64,000 nt of DNA, from NCBI GenBank assembly GCA_902800345.1, contig CADCDO010000001.1:103487-167486 (forward strand), written 5' to 3'. The first letter of the stretch is position 1, and every line of letters starts with the position of its first letter. This document shows, one piece after another, positions 55,508 to 64,000 of the stretch. The position numbers and the translations under genes are program-made. Below the pieces are notes generated by a model that was not told where the DNA came from, did not search any database, and saw only the letters and a program-made list of their open reading frames with translations. The DNA comes from Fibrobacter succinogenes (GTDB taxonomy: Bacteria > Fibrobacterota > Fibrobacteria > Fibrobacterales > Fibrobacteraceae).

Positions 55508-55951
55508 TTGTACAAAGTATTTTCTAGAATTACAATCATTGCAATTCTTTGCATATTTTCGCTATCCACGTCAAGCGTTGCCGCCGAAAATATTTCCGCC
55601 AACCACGTAGATTTAGACCTTACCCGCATGAGTTCGACCATGGTCTATTCCATGGTTTTCCAGATGGTCACGGAACCCCAAAAATTCGTCGGCAAACGTA
55701 TCAAGATGAAAGGCGCTTTTTCAAGCTACTACGACGAAGAATCAAAGCGCCGCTTTTTCGGTTGCGTCATCAAGGACGCTCTGGCCTGCTGTTCACAGGG
55801 ATTAGCTTTTGAAACATTCAAACCACGCAAGTACCCCAAGGATTTCCCAAGCGAAGGGTCATCAATCACAATCATAGGAAGATTTGATTACGAAAAAGAA
55901 GAAGATGGAATTGGATTTCCGATTATAAGAAACGCCATTTTTATCAAATAA
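55508..55951 (+). CDS. Exported protein of the zinc cluster
   Basis: A 147-residue protein with a signal peptide (cleavage near SVAAEN, residue 26) and a conserved-looking FFGCVIKDALACCSQGL block, then ITIIGRFDYE, suggesting an OB-like beta barrel. The start is TTG at 55508 with GGAGAA 7 bases upstream. I cannot assign a function. Cys residues and the place in a zinc operon point to periplasmic metal handling. Confidence 0.72.
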   Translation: MYKVFSRITIIAILCIFSLSTSSVAAENISANHVDLDLTRMSSTMVYSMVFQMVTEPQKFVGKRIKMKGAFSSYYDEESKRRFFGCVIKDALACCSQGLAFETFKPRKYPKDFPSEGSSITIIGRFDYEKEEDGIGFPIIRNAIFIK

Positions 55952-55954
55952 AAA

Positions 55955-56230
55955 ATGATTCGTCTATCATACATACGCAAGTTCGTCATCGTGCTCATTG
56001 CGGCAAGCCTCCTGGCCATCGCGCAGCACCACCATGACGATTTCGAGCAGCACGAAGACTGCACTATTTGCGCATTGATTCACGACGGATTCCATCTAGA
56101 AGATTTCACACCTATCGCAGTCGTATTCTGGGTTCTGCTATTTATTCTACAAATGCAGCACGCCTCGCAGAATCCCTTTACTTTCGTTCTTCATTACAAT
56201 CCTCGCGGCCCACCCATCACCATGACTTAA
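55955..56230 (+). CDS. Small His-rich membrane protein of the zinc cluster
   Basis: A 91-residue protein: hydrophobic N-terminal segment, then QHHHDDFEQHEDCTIC (His/Asp/Cys metal-binding stretch), a second hydrophobic segment (about 54-69) and a polar tail. It begins 3 bases after the preceding stop, so both are in one transcript. It resembles in layout the 52463 protein. Zinc binding is inferred. Confidence 0.7.
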   Translation: MIRLSYIRKFVIVLIAASLLAIAQHHHDDFEQHEDCTICALIHDGFHLEDFTPIAVVFWVLLFILQMQHASQNPFTFVLHYNPRGPPITMT

Positions 56231-56277
56231 CATGATCCATCAACGTTTCTCGCCTCAGGATGACAGAAACGGAAAAC

Positions 56278-56368
56278 GTCATTCCGAGTGGCGAACGCCA
56301 CGAAGAATCCAGTTAAATCCATGTAATTATATACAACAAGAATATTGTCATTCCCGCGAAGGCGGGAC
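56278..56368. repeat. Two hairpin interspersed repeats
   Basis: GTCATTCCGA with a GTGGCG-AA-CGCCAC hairpin (56278-56311) and GTCATTCCCGCGAAGGCGGGAC (56347-56368). Both are variants of the REP-like family seen at 20011 and 55456. Confidence 0.75.
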
Positions 56369-56399
56369 AATCTTATCACATTCTCAAAAAGGATTAATA

Positions 56400-56930
56400 A
56401 TGAAAAAAATCCATTTCTTGGCTATTGCCATTTTCACATTCATTTTCGCCGCTTGCGGCGACAGCAATTCTACCTCCACCGAACAGCACGAACACTTCGA
56501 AGTCGAAGGCTGGACACTCTATTCCGCCGAATGGGACACGCTCTACAGCGTTTACCGCGGCAAAGAAGTTTCTAAACTCCCGGGCCTCAAAGTCAACGCC
56601 AACTGCATGAGCGCACACATTCATGTGAAATTCCTCGACGAAAACAAGAAAGAAATTGCAGGCCCGAACGACAACGAACATTCTCTCGGTTGGGAAGTCG
56701 GCAACAAGAAAATTCTCGATATCGAATGGGAAGGAGGCTGGGGATTCCACCTCAAAGGACTCAAAGAAGGCGAAACGACTTTGATTCTCAAGGTCAAACA
56801 CCACGACCATGCCGACGCCAAGACGCCTGAAATCAAGGTTGTCGTCGATAAGGCTTTGGATGCAGACAAGTGCCCGTTCCAGGAAGACGAAGATCACGAT
56901 CATGAGCACGAGCACCATCATGAAAAATAG
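56400..56930 (+). CDS. Zinc-binding-type lipoprotein
   Basis: A 176-residue lipoprotein: signal MKKIHFLAIAIFTFIFAAC with lipobox FAAC, then a beta-sandwich-like body (VSKLPGLKVN, HSLGWEVG, WGFHLKGLKEGETTLILKV) and a His/Asp/Glu tail (DHDHEHEHHHEK). A longer frame from 56232 is only read-through of repeats; AAAGGATT marks the ATG at 56400. It probably passes zinc between receptor and ZnuA. The TonB-receptor gene overlaps its last 11 bases. Confidence 0.82.
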   Translation: MKKIHFLAIAIFTFIFAACGDSNSTSTEQHEHFEVEGWTLYSAEWDTLYSVYRGKEVSKLPGLKVNANCMSAHIHVKFLDENKKEIAGPNDNEHSLGWEVGNKKILDIEWEGGWGFHLKGLKEGETTLILKVKHHDHADAKTPEIKVVVDKALDADKCPFQEDEDHDHEHEHHHEK

Positions 56931-58941
56931 CCTCAATAGGGCTGCCATGGGGGGCCTCCTTTTGGGAGGCTTCCTTTCTATTGCGTACGCCCAAGAATTT
57001 ATTCAAGATTTAGGCAACTCAACTGTTGTCGCAGAACAATCGACCGAAACAATTTTAGATGGTCTGCGCAAAGACGAAGAACTGCAAGCCGAAAAACTCG
57101 ACCGCAAAATTTCCACGACCATCGCAGAGACCATCAAGAACGAGCCCGACATCGCCATCCGCTCCATGGGTCCCGCGGCCGCACGCCCCGTCATCAAGGG
57201 CCTTTCCGGCAATCACGTCGCCATCACCGAAGACGGTTCCTTTTGCGGAGACATGAGCGCCACCTCGCCCGATCACGCCGTCGCATCCGAAGTCCTGACG
57301 GCACATAAACTGCGCATCACACGTGGACCGCAAATTCTCATGCAATCCTTCGCCACTGCAGGCGGCGTCATTCAAGTCGAGCACAATGACATTCCTTTTG
57401 AAATTGCGCGGTCCCAAGGCGCACCGACCCAATCCGCGGCGGTGTCCAACACACAAATTCACGGTTACATCGCCGACTACGCCGAAAGCGGCCAGCCGGG
57501 ATTCGCCACTGTCATAGGCGCAAGCGGCTACATCCAAAGACTATCGCTCAAAGGCGAACTTTCCGCCCGCAACATGAGCGACATGAAAACGCCCAAAGGC
57601 TCGCTAAAAAACACCGAAATCGAGAACAAGAGCATAGCCATCGGGGCCGCCTACACTTTTGAACGCTTCAAGTTCGGAGCCTCCTTCCGCACGTTCTATT
57701 CCGATTATGGAATTCCGGGCGGTTTCATCGGAGGCCACCCCAACGGCGTTGACATCGAACTTTCCAAACGCGACTTGACGTTACGCGGACTCTATCTCCC
57801 CGCCCAAAAATCAAGCGATACGCTAAGCGTCACATTCCGACTCAATCAGTACCACCACACGGAATACGAGACCAAGGAATACGTCGGCGCTGAATTCGCC
57901 GTCAATCAAGAAAACGTCCGCATCGAAAAATTCATCGCACAAAGCGGACCATTTTTCGGCATCCACATCGGCGGAGAATTCGACATCCGTTCCATCGAAA
58001 TGGGCGGCTACGTCTTTACGCCACCGACAAATTCTTACGCAGCCTCGCTTTTTTCCGTCGCCAGCCTAAACGGATGGCGGAACGGTTTAGAGATTACCTT
58101 GTCCGCACGACTCGGCGGCGTATTATTCAGGCCGCGCGAAAGTGTCGTTGCAGACAAAGACGCTATCGAAGACCGCAATTTTGCATTATGGGCCATCGCC
58201 GCAGAATTTTCGCAACGTGTCGCCCCCGGCAAATTCCTGACGCTGGACGTATTCCGCACCACTCGCGCCCCGACCATCAAAGAACTCTACAACCAGGGTC
58301 CACATCTTGCCGCCTACACTTACGAACGCGGCAACCACAAGCTCGATGCAGAAAGCGGCTACGGTGCCGAACTCGAATTTCGCGATTACGGCGAAATCAT
58401 CAATTGGCGCGCCGCCATTCACAGCACATGGTTCCTGAACCACCTCGCTCCACGCGCCACCGGTGACACCAACTGGTCGCAAATTTTGCCGATTTACCAA
58501 GTCAGCGGCGACGACGCTCTCCTCATGGGTGCAAACGCCTCCATCGAGACCGCCGCAGAAACGGGATTCTACGCACAAGCAGGCGCGAGCTACGTTTGCG
58601 GTTTCTACCAAAACGAAAACTGGAGCGACATGCCACAAATTCCGCCGTTCCATTTCCACGGCGAAATCGCCTACATCTGGCAGCACGTCCGCGCAGGAAT
58701 CAACACGGAATTCGCCCTTGCGCAAAATCGGGTGGACCGCTACGAACAACGCACCCCCGGCTATATCACGTTCGGAGCATCCCTCGAATTCCACTGGTCG
58801 CTCAAGCTCGCGCATTACAGCATCGTCCTCCGCGGCGATAACTTGTTCAACGCCAATGTTCGCAACCACCTTTCCCGCCTCAAATCCGTGATGTCCGAGA
58901 AAGGCCGCAACGTGAGCATTCTCGCCAAAGCGGAGTTTTAA
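56920..58941 (+). CDS. TonB-dependent outer-membrane receptor, probably for zinc
   Basis: A 673-residue receptor: signal peptide ending AYA-Q, plug domain (PVIKGLSGNHVAITEDGS, ITRGPQILMQ, GGVIQVE) and a beta-barrel with aromatic-rich strands. The ATG at 56920 follows the overlap with the lipoprotein gene and matches the signal-peptide start. The zinc-cluster position suggests a ZnuD-type zinc receptor. It is the last gene of the cluster. Confidence 0.9.
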   Translation: MKNSLNRAAMGGLLLGGFLSIAYAQEFIQDLGNSTVVAEQSTETILDGLRKDEELQAEKLDRKISTTIAETIKNEPDIAIRSMGPAAARPVIKGLSGNHVAITEDGSFCGDMSATSPDHAVASEVLTAHKLRITRGPQILMQSFATAGGVIQVEHNDIPFEIARSQGAPTQSAAVSNTQIHGYIADYAESGQPGFATVIGASGYIQRLSLKGELSARNMSDMKTPKGSLKNTEIENKSIAIGAAYTFERFKFGASFRTFYSDYGIPGGFIGGHPNGVDIELSKRDLTLRGLYLPAQKSSDTLSVTFRLNQYHHTEYETKEYVGAEFAVNQENVRIEKFIAQSGPFFGIHIGGEFDIRSIEMGGYVFTPPTNSYAASLFSVASLNGWRNGLEITLSARLGGVLFRPRESVVADKDAIEDRNFALWAIAAEFSQRVAPGKFLTLDVFRTTRAPTIKELYNQGPHLAAYTYERGNHKLDAESGYGAELEFRDYGEIINWRAAIHSTWFLNHLAPRATGDTNWSQILPIYQVSGDDALLMGANASIETAAETGFYAQAGASYVCGFYQNENWSDMPQIPPFHFHGEIAYIWQHVRAGINTEFALAQNRVDRYEQRTPGYITFGASLEFHWSLKLAHYSIVLRGDNLFNANVRNHLSRLKSVMSEKGRNVSILAKAEF

Positions 58942-58965
58942 AAAGCAAAAATCAATTTTTCGCCA

Positions 58966-59210
58966 TTTTTTACGTAAAAAAACAGGAAAAAGCCCTGTTA
59001 TTTACGTAAAATTTCAGATAAATGAATCAATTTTTCTTAAAAACGCGATTGCACGCATGCTTTTCACTCCTTTTTTTGCCTTATGAGCCCCTAATTTCAA
59101 CACATTTTTCGCTCGAACATCGTAAAAATTCACTCAAACGAGAGAAATAGCACATACAAAGTTAAAATTTTACGTCAAAATTTCAAATTTTCAACGTTTT
59201 TTACGTAAAA
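58966..59210. repeat. AT-rich spacer with TTTACGTAAA palindromes
   Basis: The 441-base gap 58942-59382 has no gene. TTTACGTAAA palindromes occur at 58969, 59001 and 59200, with a variant TTTACGTCAAA at 59169, each in T- and A-runs. A TATATT box near 59350 serves the following gene. The palindromes may be operators or weak terminator arms. Confidence 0.55.
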
Positions 59211-59382
59211 AACGCGCATTTTTCAATTTCCGCTTTTCGCACGCTTTACAAACAAAGTTTTTTCACCATCCACAAGCCCATTTTTTCAAACAGGCCGCCT
59301 CGAATCGCACAGCAATCCATCGCACTTGGTCTCTCCTGCGCAATATTTGTATATTCTTTAGCGTTAAACTAGAAGATTTACG

Positions 59383-60288
<906 letters not shown>

Positions 60289-60292
60289 AGTA

Positions 60293-60329
60293 GGCATGAG
60301 GTATGAGGTCGGGCTTCGCCCTCTGAGGT
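60293..60329. repeat. GGTATGAGGT hairpin repeat
   Basis: GAGGTATGAGGT, a GGGCTTCGCCC hairpin, then GAGGT. The same architecture (GGGGTATGGGGT, CCCC-TTCG-GGGG) is found inside the EF-G-like gene at 61207-61265. Confidence 0.65.
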
Positions 60330-60375
60330 TGTGAGCAAAAACCAATCCAGTTACTTTTTTACCAACAAAAAAATT

Positions 60376-62364
60376 TTATACCGTCGCCGGTCTATACCCG
60401 AGCAACTTCATGCTGTAAAGCGCAGTGCCCTTGCTGATGCTGCGAACGCCCGTAGCGTATCCGAAAATTTTCCGCAGCGGAACATCGGCTTTCAAAAAGT
60501 GCGTTTTACCATCGCCTTCGATTTCCTTCACCTTGCCTTCGCGTGCCTGGATATCACCCGTCACAAGGCCCGCAAAATTCACTGGGCATTCTAGCGAAAG
60601 CTCCATGACCGGTTCGTACAACTGAACGTCCGCAGGCTTCACGAGTTTAGCGACCGCATCGGCACAGCACTTCTTGATCATCGGCGGGAGCGCTCCTTCC
60701 GTCCATTCAAAGCGGTGGACTTCGAAACGCACGCCAACAAGCGGCCCCTTGCCGAGCACGCCGACTTCGGTCGATTCCAGAAGCGCCGAACGCACACCTG
60801 CCAAAATTTCACGCGGGGCATTCTCCATGAACTCTGCGGACAAGCGAATGTCGTGGGCATCGCCCTCCAGCGGAGACGCCGAAATGCTGATAGACATTTT
60901 ATGCGGCCCAATCTGGAACGTATTTTCAGCGGGTCCGACAGCACGGCACAAACGTTCTTGCCAACGCACTTCAGGGCTGCCGGCACGCACTTCGCAACCA
61001 AATTCACGTTTGAGGCGAGCGAGCAAAACATCGAGTTGCACCTCGCCCACGGTATGTAAATACCAAAATCCGCCATCATCCTTTTGCACACGGAAACTCG
61101 GATCCATTCGGGCTAGCACAGAGAGGCTGCGTTCCACATGGGCGTAATCTTCGGTCCGCACGCATTCCACACGCGTCTGCAACAACGGCAGATAATTTTC
61201 ACTGATGGAGGTTTGGGGTATGGGGTCGCCCTCCCCTTCGGGGGGTGCTTTGGGGTATGGGGTTTCGCCGCACATTCCGCGACCATCTAACCGAATCACC
61301 TGCCCGAGTTCGGTCTCAAACGGGCTTCTCATCGCATAAATGTCGCCCGAACGGATTTCGTCCACCGGCAACAGCATGTTCGCCTTGAGACGTGAAAATT
61401 CAAAACCCGTCGGCCAGTCTCGCCGAGACAAATCCACATGACTACGGAACAGCGATATTTCACCAATCCCACGAAAATGCCTCAGACGCACCACCTGCCC
61501 CAACTCATTTTCGTCAAACGTCGGGACTTCCGGCAAAAAGAACGAAAGCGCTGTCACGAGACTGCGAACGCCAAAGCCTTCCAACGCCGAGCCCGCATAG
61601 CAAATAACATATTCATCGCTTGCCGCAAGCGATTTAAGCCCGCGCAAAAGCATCTTAGGCGGCACCGGTTTATTGTCCAAAGCAAGCGATAAAATTTCAT
61701 CGTCAAAATTGCTCGCGAATTCCACCGCTTCGGCATAATACTTCTTGAGGAGCGCACGCTCTTCCGCCGCACTCGCATCCGATTCCCAGCCGTCATCGAG
61801 GACTTCTACATCCGACTCCGAATGCACCAAGCGGCTTTGGCTCAGCACATCCAGCATGCCGCACATCTTGCCGTTCTTGAACTGCGGCACCGACATGAGC
61901 ACCGGGCGCACGCCAAGCGTCTCTTCAATGTTAATTAACGTCTCGTCCAGCGAATAGTCGGGATTGTCTAGTTTATTCACAAACAAAATAGTCCGCAAAC
62001 GGGACTCGTGCAATTTGCGGAACGAGGCCACCGTCTGCGTCTCAACGCCACTTGCTGCACTCACTACAAGAACGGCGCCTTCCACAGCGGTAAGCGCCAT
62101 ATCGACCTCGGCACCAAAATCGACGTGCCCCGGAGTATCGATAAAATTGAACCACGTATTTTTCCATTCGAAATGCGCAACGCCACTTTCAATCGTGATG
62201 CCGCGTTCCTTTTCTTCGGGCATGTAGTCCATCGTGGCAAGACCATCTTCCACACGCCCCGGGCGGTGAATTTCACCGGCTGAAAAAAGAATCCTCTCGG
62301 AAAGAGTCGTCTTGCCCGCATCGACGTGGGCAAGAATGGCGATATTTCGAATAGGCTGTTTCAT
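60376..62364 (-). CDS. EF-G/TetM-like translational GTPase
   Basis: A 662-residue GTPase: G1 AHVDAGKTT at 12-20, G2 RGITIES, G3 DTPGHVDF, G4 NKLD, then EF-G domains II to V (HTVGEVQLDVLL, YEPVMELSLECP, GYATGVRSISKGTALYSM). It is a paralogue type (TetM/EF-G2-like), not the main fusA, which usually sits with ribosomal genes. Residues about 367-387 are encoded by an in-frame interspersed repeat of intergenic type. Whether it confers tetracycline resistance cannot be told from sequence here. Confidence 0.88.
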   Translation of the reverse strand: MKQPIRNIAILAHVDAGKTTLSERILFSAGEIHRPGRVEDGLATMDYMPEEKERGITIESGVAHFEWKNTWFNFIDTPGHVDFGAEVDMALTAVEGAVLVVSAASGVETQTVASFRKLHESRLRTILFVNKLDNPDYSLDETLINIEETLGVRPVLMSVPQFKNGKMCGMLDVLSQSRLVHSESDVEVLDDGWESDASAAEERALLKKYYAEAVEFASNFDDEILSLALDNKPVPPKMLLRGLKSLAASDEYVICYAGSALEGFGVRSLVTALSFFLPEVPTFDENELGQVVRLRHFRGIGEISLFRSHVDLSRRDWPTGFEFSRLKANMLLPVDEIRSGDIYAMRSPFETELGQVIRLDGRGMCGETPYPKAPPEGEGDPIPQTSISENYLPLLQTRVECVRTEDYAHVERSLSVLARMDPSFRVQKDDGGFWYLHTVGEVQLDVLLARLKREFGCEVRAGSPEVRWQERLCRAVGPAENTFQIGPHKMSISISASPLEGDAHDIRLSAEFMENAPREILAGVRSALLESTEVGVLGKGPLVGVRFEVHRFEWTEGALPPMIKKCCADAVAKLVKPADVQLYEPVMELSLECPVNFAGLVTGDIQAREGKVKEIEGDGKTHFLKADVPLRKIFGYATGVRSISKGTALYSMKLLGYRPATV

Positions 62365-62393
62365 AGCCCAAAATTACATTTTTTGCAGTCCTT

Positions 62394-63092
62394 TTAGTCT
62401 TCCAAGAAATATTGGACGCTCGTGACCACGCGGACATTCTTGATGTATGGCGTATTATCGTCACGATCGCTGATAGAGAACTGCCCCTGCGTTGCCGTCT
62501 TGATCTTTCCAAGCTTGCTATCGGAATCTGCTGCAAATTTCTGCGCGGCGGCACGGGCGTTCTTGTTCGCCTCGTCAATCATCGCCGGCTTGATTTCATT
62601 CAAACCGTTAAAGCTGTAAATCTTGCGATAGCGGTAATCGTCTCCACTGAACGCAATGCCCTGTTTGAGCAAGTCGCCCTGCTTGCCCATGATATCACGG
62701 ATGCGGTCCACGTTCTTCGAGGCAACCGTCGTCACCACCGTAGCGATATAGCGGAACGGACGCTTGTTGTCCCCATAACGTTCACCTTGAATATCTTCGA
62801 TTTCGGGAGCAGACCAGCTGATTTCCGAATCCACAACTCCATTATCACGCAGGAATTTTCCAAGCGTGGCGTTCTTTGCCTGCACGCCATCATAAATGAC
62901 GGAAAGGTCGTTTCCGACTTCCTTATACACGATTGGCCATATTACAAAATCCGCTTTTACCTCGCGTTCGGAAAGTCCCTTGACCGATACGACACGATCA
63001 CGATCCTTCGTGTGCATCATGGCATAATAGAGGAATGCGCCAAGGCCGAGAATAGCAAGCGCCAACACAATAGCTTCTTTGATTCTAGACAT
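62394..63092 (-). CDS. SIMPL-domain protein (DUF541)
   Basis: A 232-residue membrane-anchored SIMPL protein: one N-terminal transmembrane segment (about 6-24), then VSVKGLSEREVKADFVIW, typical of DUF541, and beta-alpha repeats to TSVQYFLED. Start chosen at 63092 because AAAGGAGAAATAT precedes that ATG; the longer frame from 63143 is unsupported. Function of the family is poorly known, linked to stress tolerance. Confidence 0.88.
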   Translation of the reverse strand: MSRIKEAIVLALAILGLGAFLYYAMMHTKDRDRVVSVKGLSEREVKADFVIWPIVYKEVGNDLSVIYDGVQAKNATLGKFLRDNGVVDSEISWSAPEIEDIQGERYGDNKRPFRYIATVVTTVASKNVDRIRDIMGKQGDLLKQGIAFSGDDYRYRKIYSFNGLNEIKPAMIDEANKNARAAAQKFAADSDSKLGKIKTATQGQFSISDRDDNTPYIKNVRVVTSVQYFLED

Positions 63093-63152
63093 ATATTTCT
63101 CCTTTGCCGCAAAAAAATTAACGGCGATGTGTTTAATATACAATCTTGAGTA

Positions 63153-63453
63153 GTTACTGGTTATTGGTCAATAGTCATTGGTCATTAGTTATTGACCATT
63201 GGTCGCAAACATCCACTGTTTTCTCTCGTCTCTAGTCTCTCGCCTTGCACACTTTTGACGCCTTCGGCGTCCGTGGCGGCGGCTCGCATATACGAAAACA
63301 AGTTTTCGTGCATGACTCACCTTGCACACTTTTGACGCCTTTGCCGTCCGTGGCGGCGGCTCGCATCTTTTGACGCCTTTGCCGTCCGTGGCGGCGGCTC
63401 GCATATACGAAAACAAGTTTTCGTGCATGACTCACCTTGCACACTTTTGCTAT
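63153..63453. repeat. Microsatellite-like tract and tandem repeat array
   Basis: Bases 63153-63205 are a degenerate GGTCATTGGTTATT tract. From 63244 a unit of about 77 bases beginning CTTGCACACTTTTGACGCC and ending ATGACTCAC is repeated: one full copy, a partial copy at 63321, another long copy from 63367, and a final start at 63434. Each carries a CCGTGGCGGCGGCTCGCAT block and an ACGAAAAC-AAGTTTTCGT hairpin. No gene is contained in 63093-63581. Confidence 0.85.
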
Positions 63454-63532
63454 TTTGGCACGCTTCGCGTGCATATAGCTCGGCTCGGTCATAGAAAAAT
63501 GCAAGCATTTTTCTGCGACTCTCGCCTTTTGC

Positions 63533-63538
63533 TATATT
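63533..63538 (+). promoter_or_regulatory. Probable -10 box of pgi
   Basis: TATATT 44 bases before the pgi ATG, in the TTTTGC-TATATTTG context common to other start regions of this window. Confidence 0.45.
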
Positions 63539-63581
63539 TGCATTCGTAACAAGAACCCGCGTGTGCGGAAAGGATTAATCT

Positions 63582-64000
63582 ATGTCTAAACTGACAGATT
63601 CTATGGAATGGAAAGCCCTTGAGGCCCATGCCGAAGTCGCCAAAACTTGGCAAATGAAGGAACTCTTCGCAAAGGACCCGACTCGCGCCGACAAGTTCAG
63701 CGTCGAAGCTTGTGGACTCTTCCTCGACTACTCCAAGAACATCATCACCGACGAAACCATGGCAAAGCTCCAGGACCTTCTCAAGTTCTCTGGTTTCGAA
63801 GACATGCGCGCCAAGTATTTCGCTGGCGAAAAGATTAACACCACCGAAAAGCGCGCCGTGCTCCACACAGCACTCCGCTACAAGGGCAACGATCCGATTT
63901 GCGTCGACGGCAAGGACGTGATGCCCGAAGTTCGCGCCGTGCTCAAGCACATGGAAGAATTCACCAAGCTCGTGCGTACCGGCAAGTGGAAGGGCCACAC
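63582..64000 (+). CDS. pgi: Glucose-6-phosphate isomerase, 3' end beyond the window
   Basis: The first 139 codons of a phosphoglucose isomerase (glucose-6-phosphate to fructose-6-phosphate, glycolysis). Visible are FSVEACGLFLDYSKNIIT, TEKRAVLHTALR and an onward helix with MPEVRAVLKHME, all typical of the family's N-terminal part. GAAAGGATTAATCT gives the ribosome site before the ATG at 63582. The frame is open to the right edge. Confidence 0.95.
   Translation, partial: MSKLTDSMEWKALEAHAEVAKTWQMKELFAKDPTRADKFSVEACGLFLDYSKNIITDETMAKLQDLLKFSGFEDMRAKYFAGEKINTTEKRAVLHTALRYKGNDPICVDGKDVMPEVRAVLKHMEEFTKLVRTGKWKGH

Noticed and set aside
63232..63504. Possible CRISPR array from repeated units
   Set aside because: Units of about 77 bases are adjacent with no unique spacers of constant length, and no cas gene is present. 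It is a tandem repeat.

Overview
The window looks like a chromosome segment of a Gram-negative bacterium, with lipoproteins, a TonB-dependent receptor and periplasmic zinc carriers. Gene content, recurring TATATT -10-like hexamers and many short interspersed hairpin repeats (GTCATCCTGA..., GTCATTCCCGC...) fit Fibrobacter or a close relative. That taxonomic call is inference, because no rRNA or marker gene is present.

Layout. (1) 1-5.2 kb, minus strand: rmuC-sbcD-sbcC, DNA-end and structure processing, with sbcC running off the left edge. (2) 5.4-9.4 kb: a small unknown gene and a 1224-residue orphan hybrid histidine kinase with four repeated sensor units. (3) 9.6-20 kb: a recC-recB-recD operon and a hypothetical gene. 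(4) 20.5-50 kb: a large defence island. (5) 50.3-58.9 kb: a small heat-shock gene, then a zinc-homeostasis cluster (COG0523 GTPase, Zur-like regulator, ZnuA-ZnuC-ZnuB, small His-rich proteins, a zinc-binding-type lipoprotein, an outer-membrane receptor) with two Fur/Zur-type operators. (6) 59.4-64 kb: a DUF58 protein, an EF-G/TetM-like GTPase, a SIMPL protein, a tandem-repeat spacer and the start of pgi.

The island core is a DISARM/Druantia-like set: a 1778-residue helicase carrying a DUF1998-type C-terminus, a SNF2 helicase (DrmD-like), a DUF4143 ATPase, a 1409-residue N6-adenine methylase, and an HNH nuclease gene. The methylase and the HNH gene are separated by 7 kb of other defence modules. 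These are a promoter-bearing antitoxin / SecB-like chaperone / ART-like toxin operon resembling CmdTAC, a 616-residue unknown protein, and a Thoeris system (SIR2-SLOG ThsA plus three TIR-type ThsB proteins). The first two modules each end in a truncated copy of the 5' end of the HNH gene (17 and 29 codons), and the third ends at the intact HNH gene. This is a molecular record of serial insertion at one point and is the most unusual feature of the window. The methylase also carries an AT-rich block where its target-recognition domain should lie, suggesting a specificity swap.

Downstream follow a GmrSD-type fused restriction enzyme, a TIR + membrane-protein gene pair, another TIR protein, and a frameshifted DUF3883 gene flanked by a complete and a truncated copy of a zinc-ribbon gene. 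Fragments of an ImmA/IrrE protease gene and of a helix-turn-helix gene mark the decayed right edge of the island.
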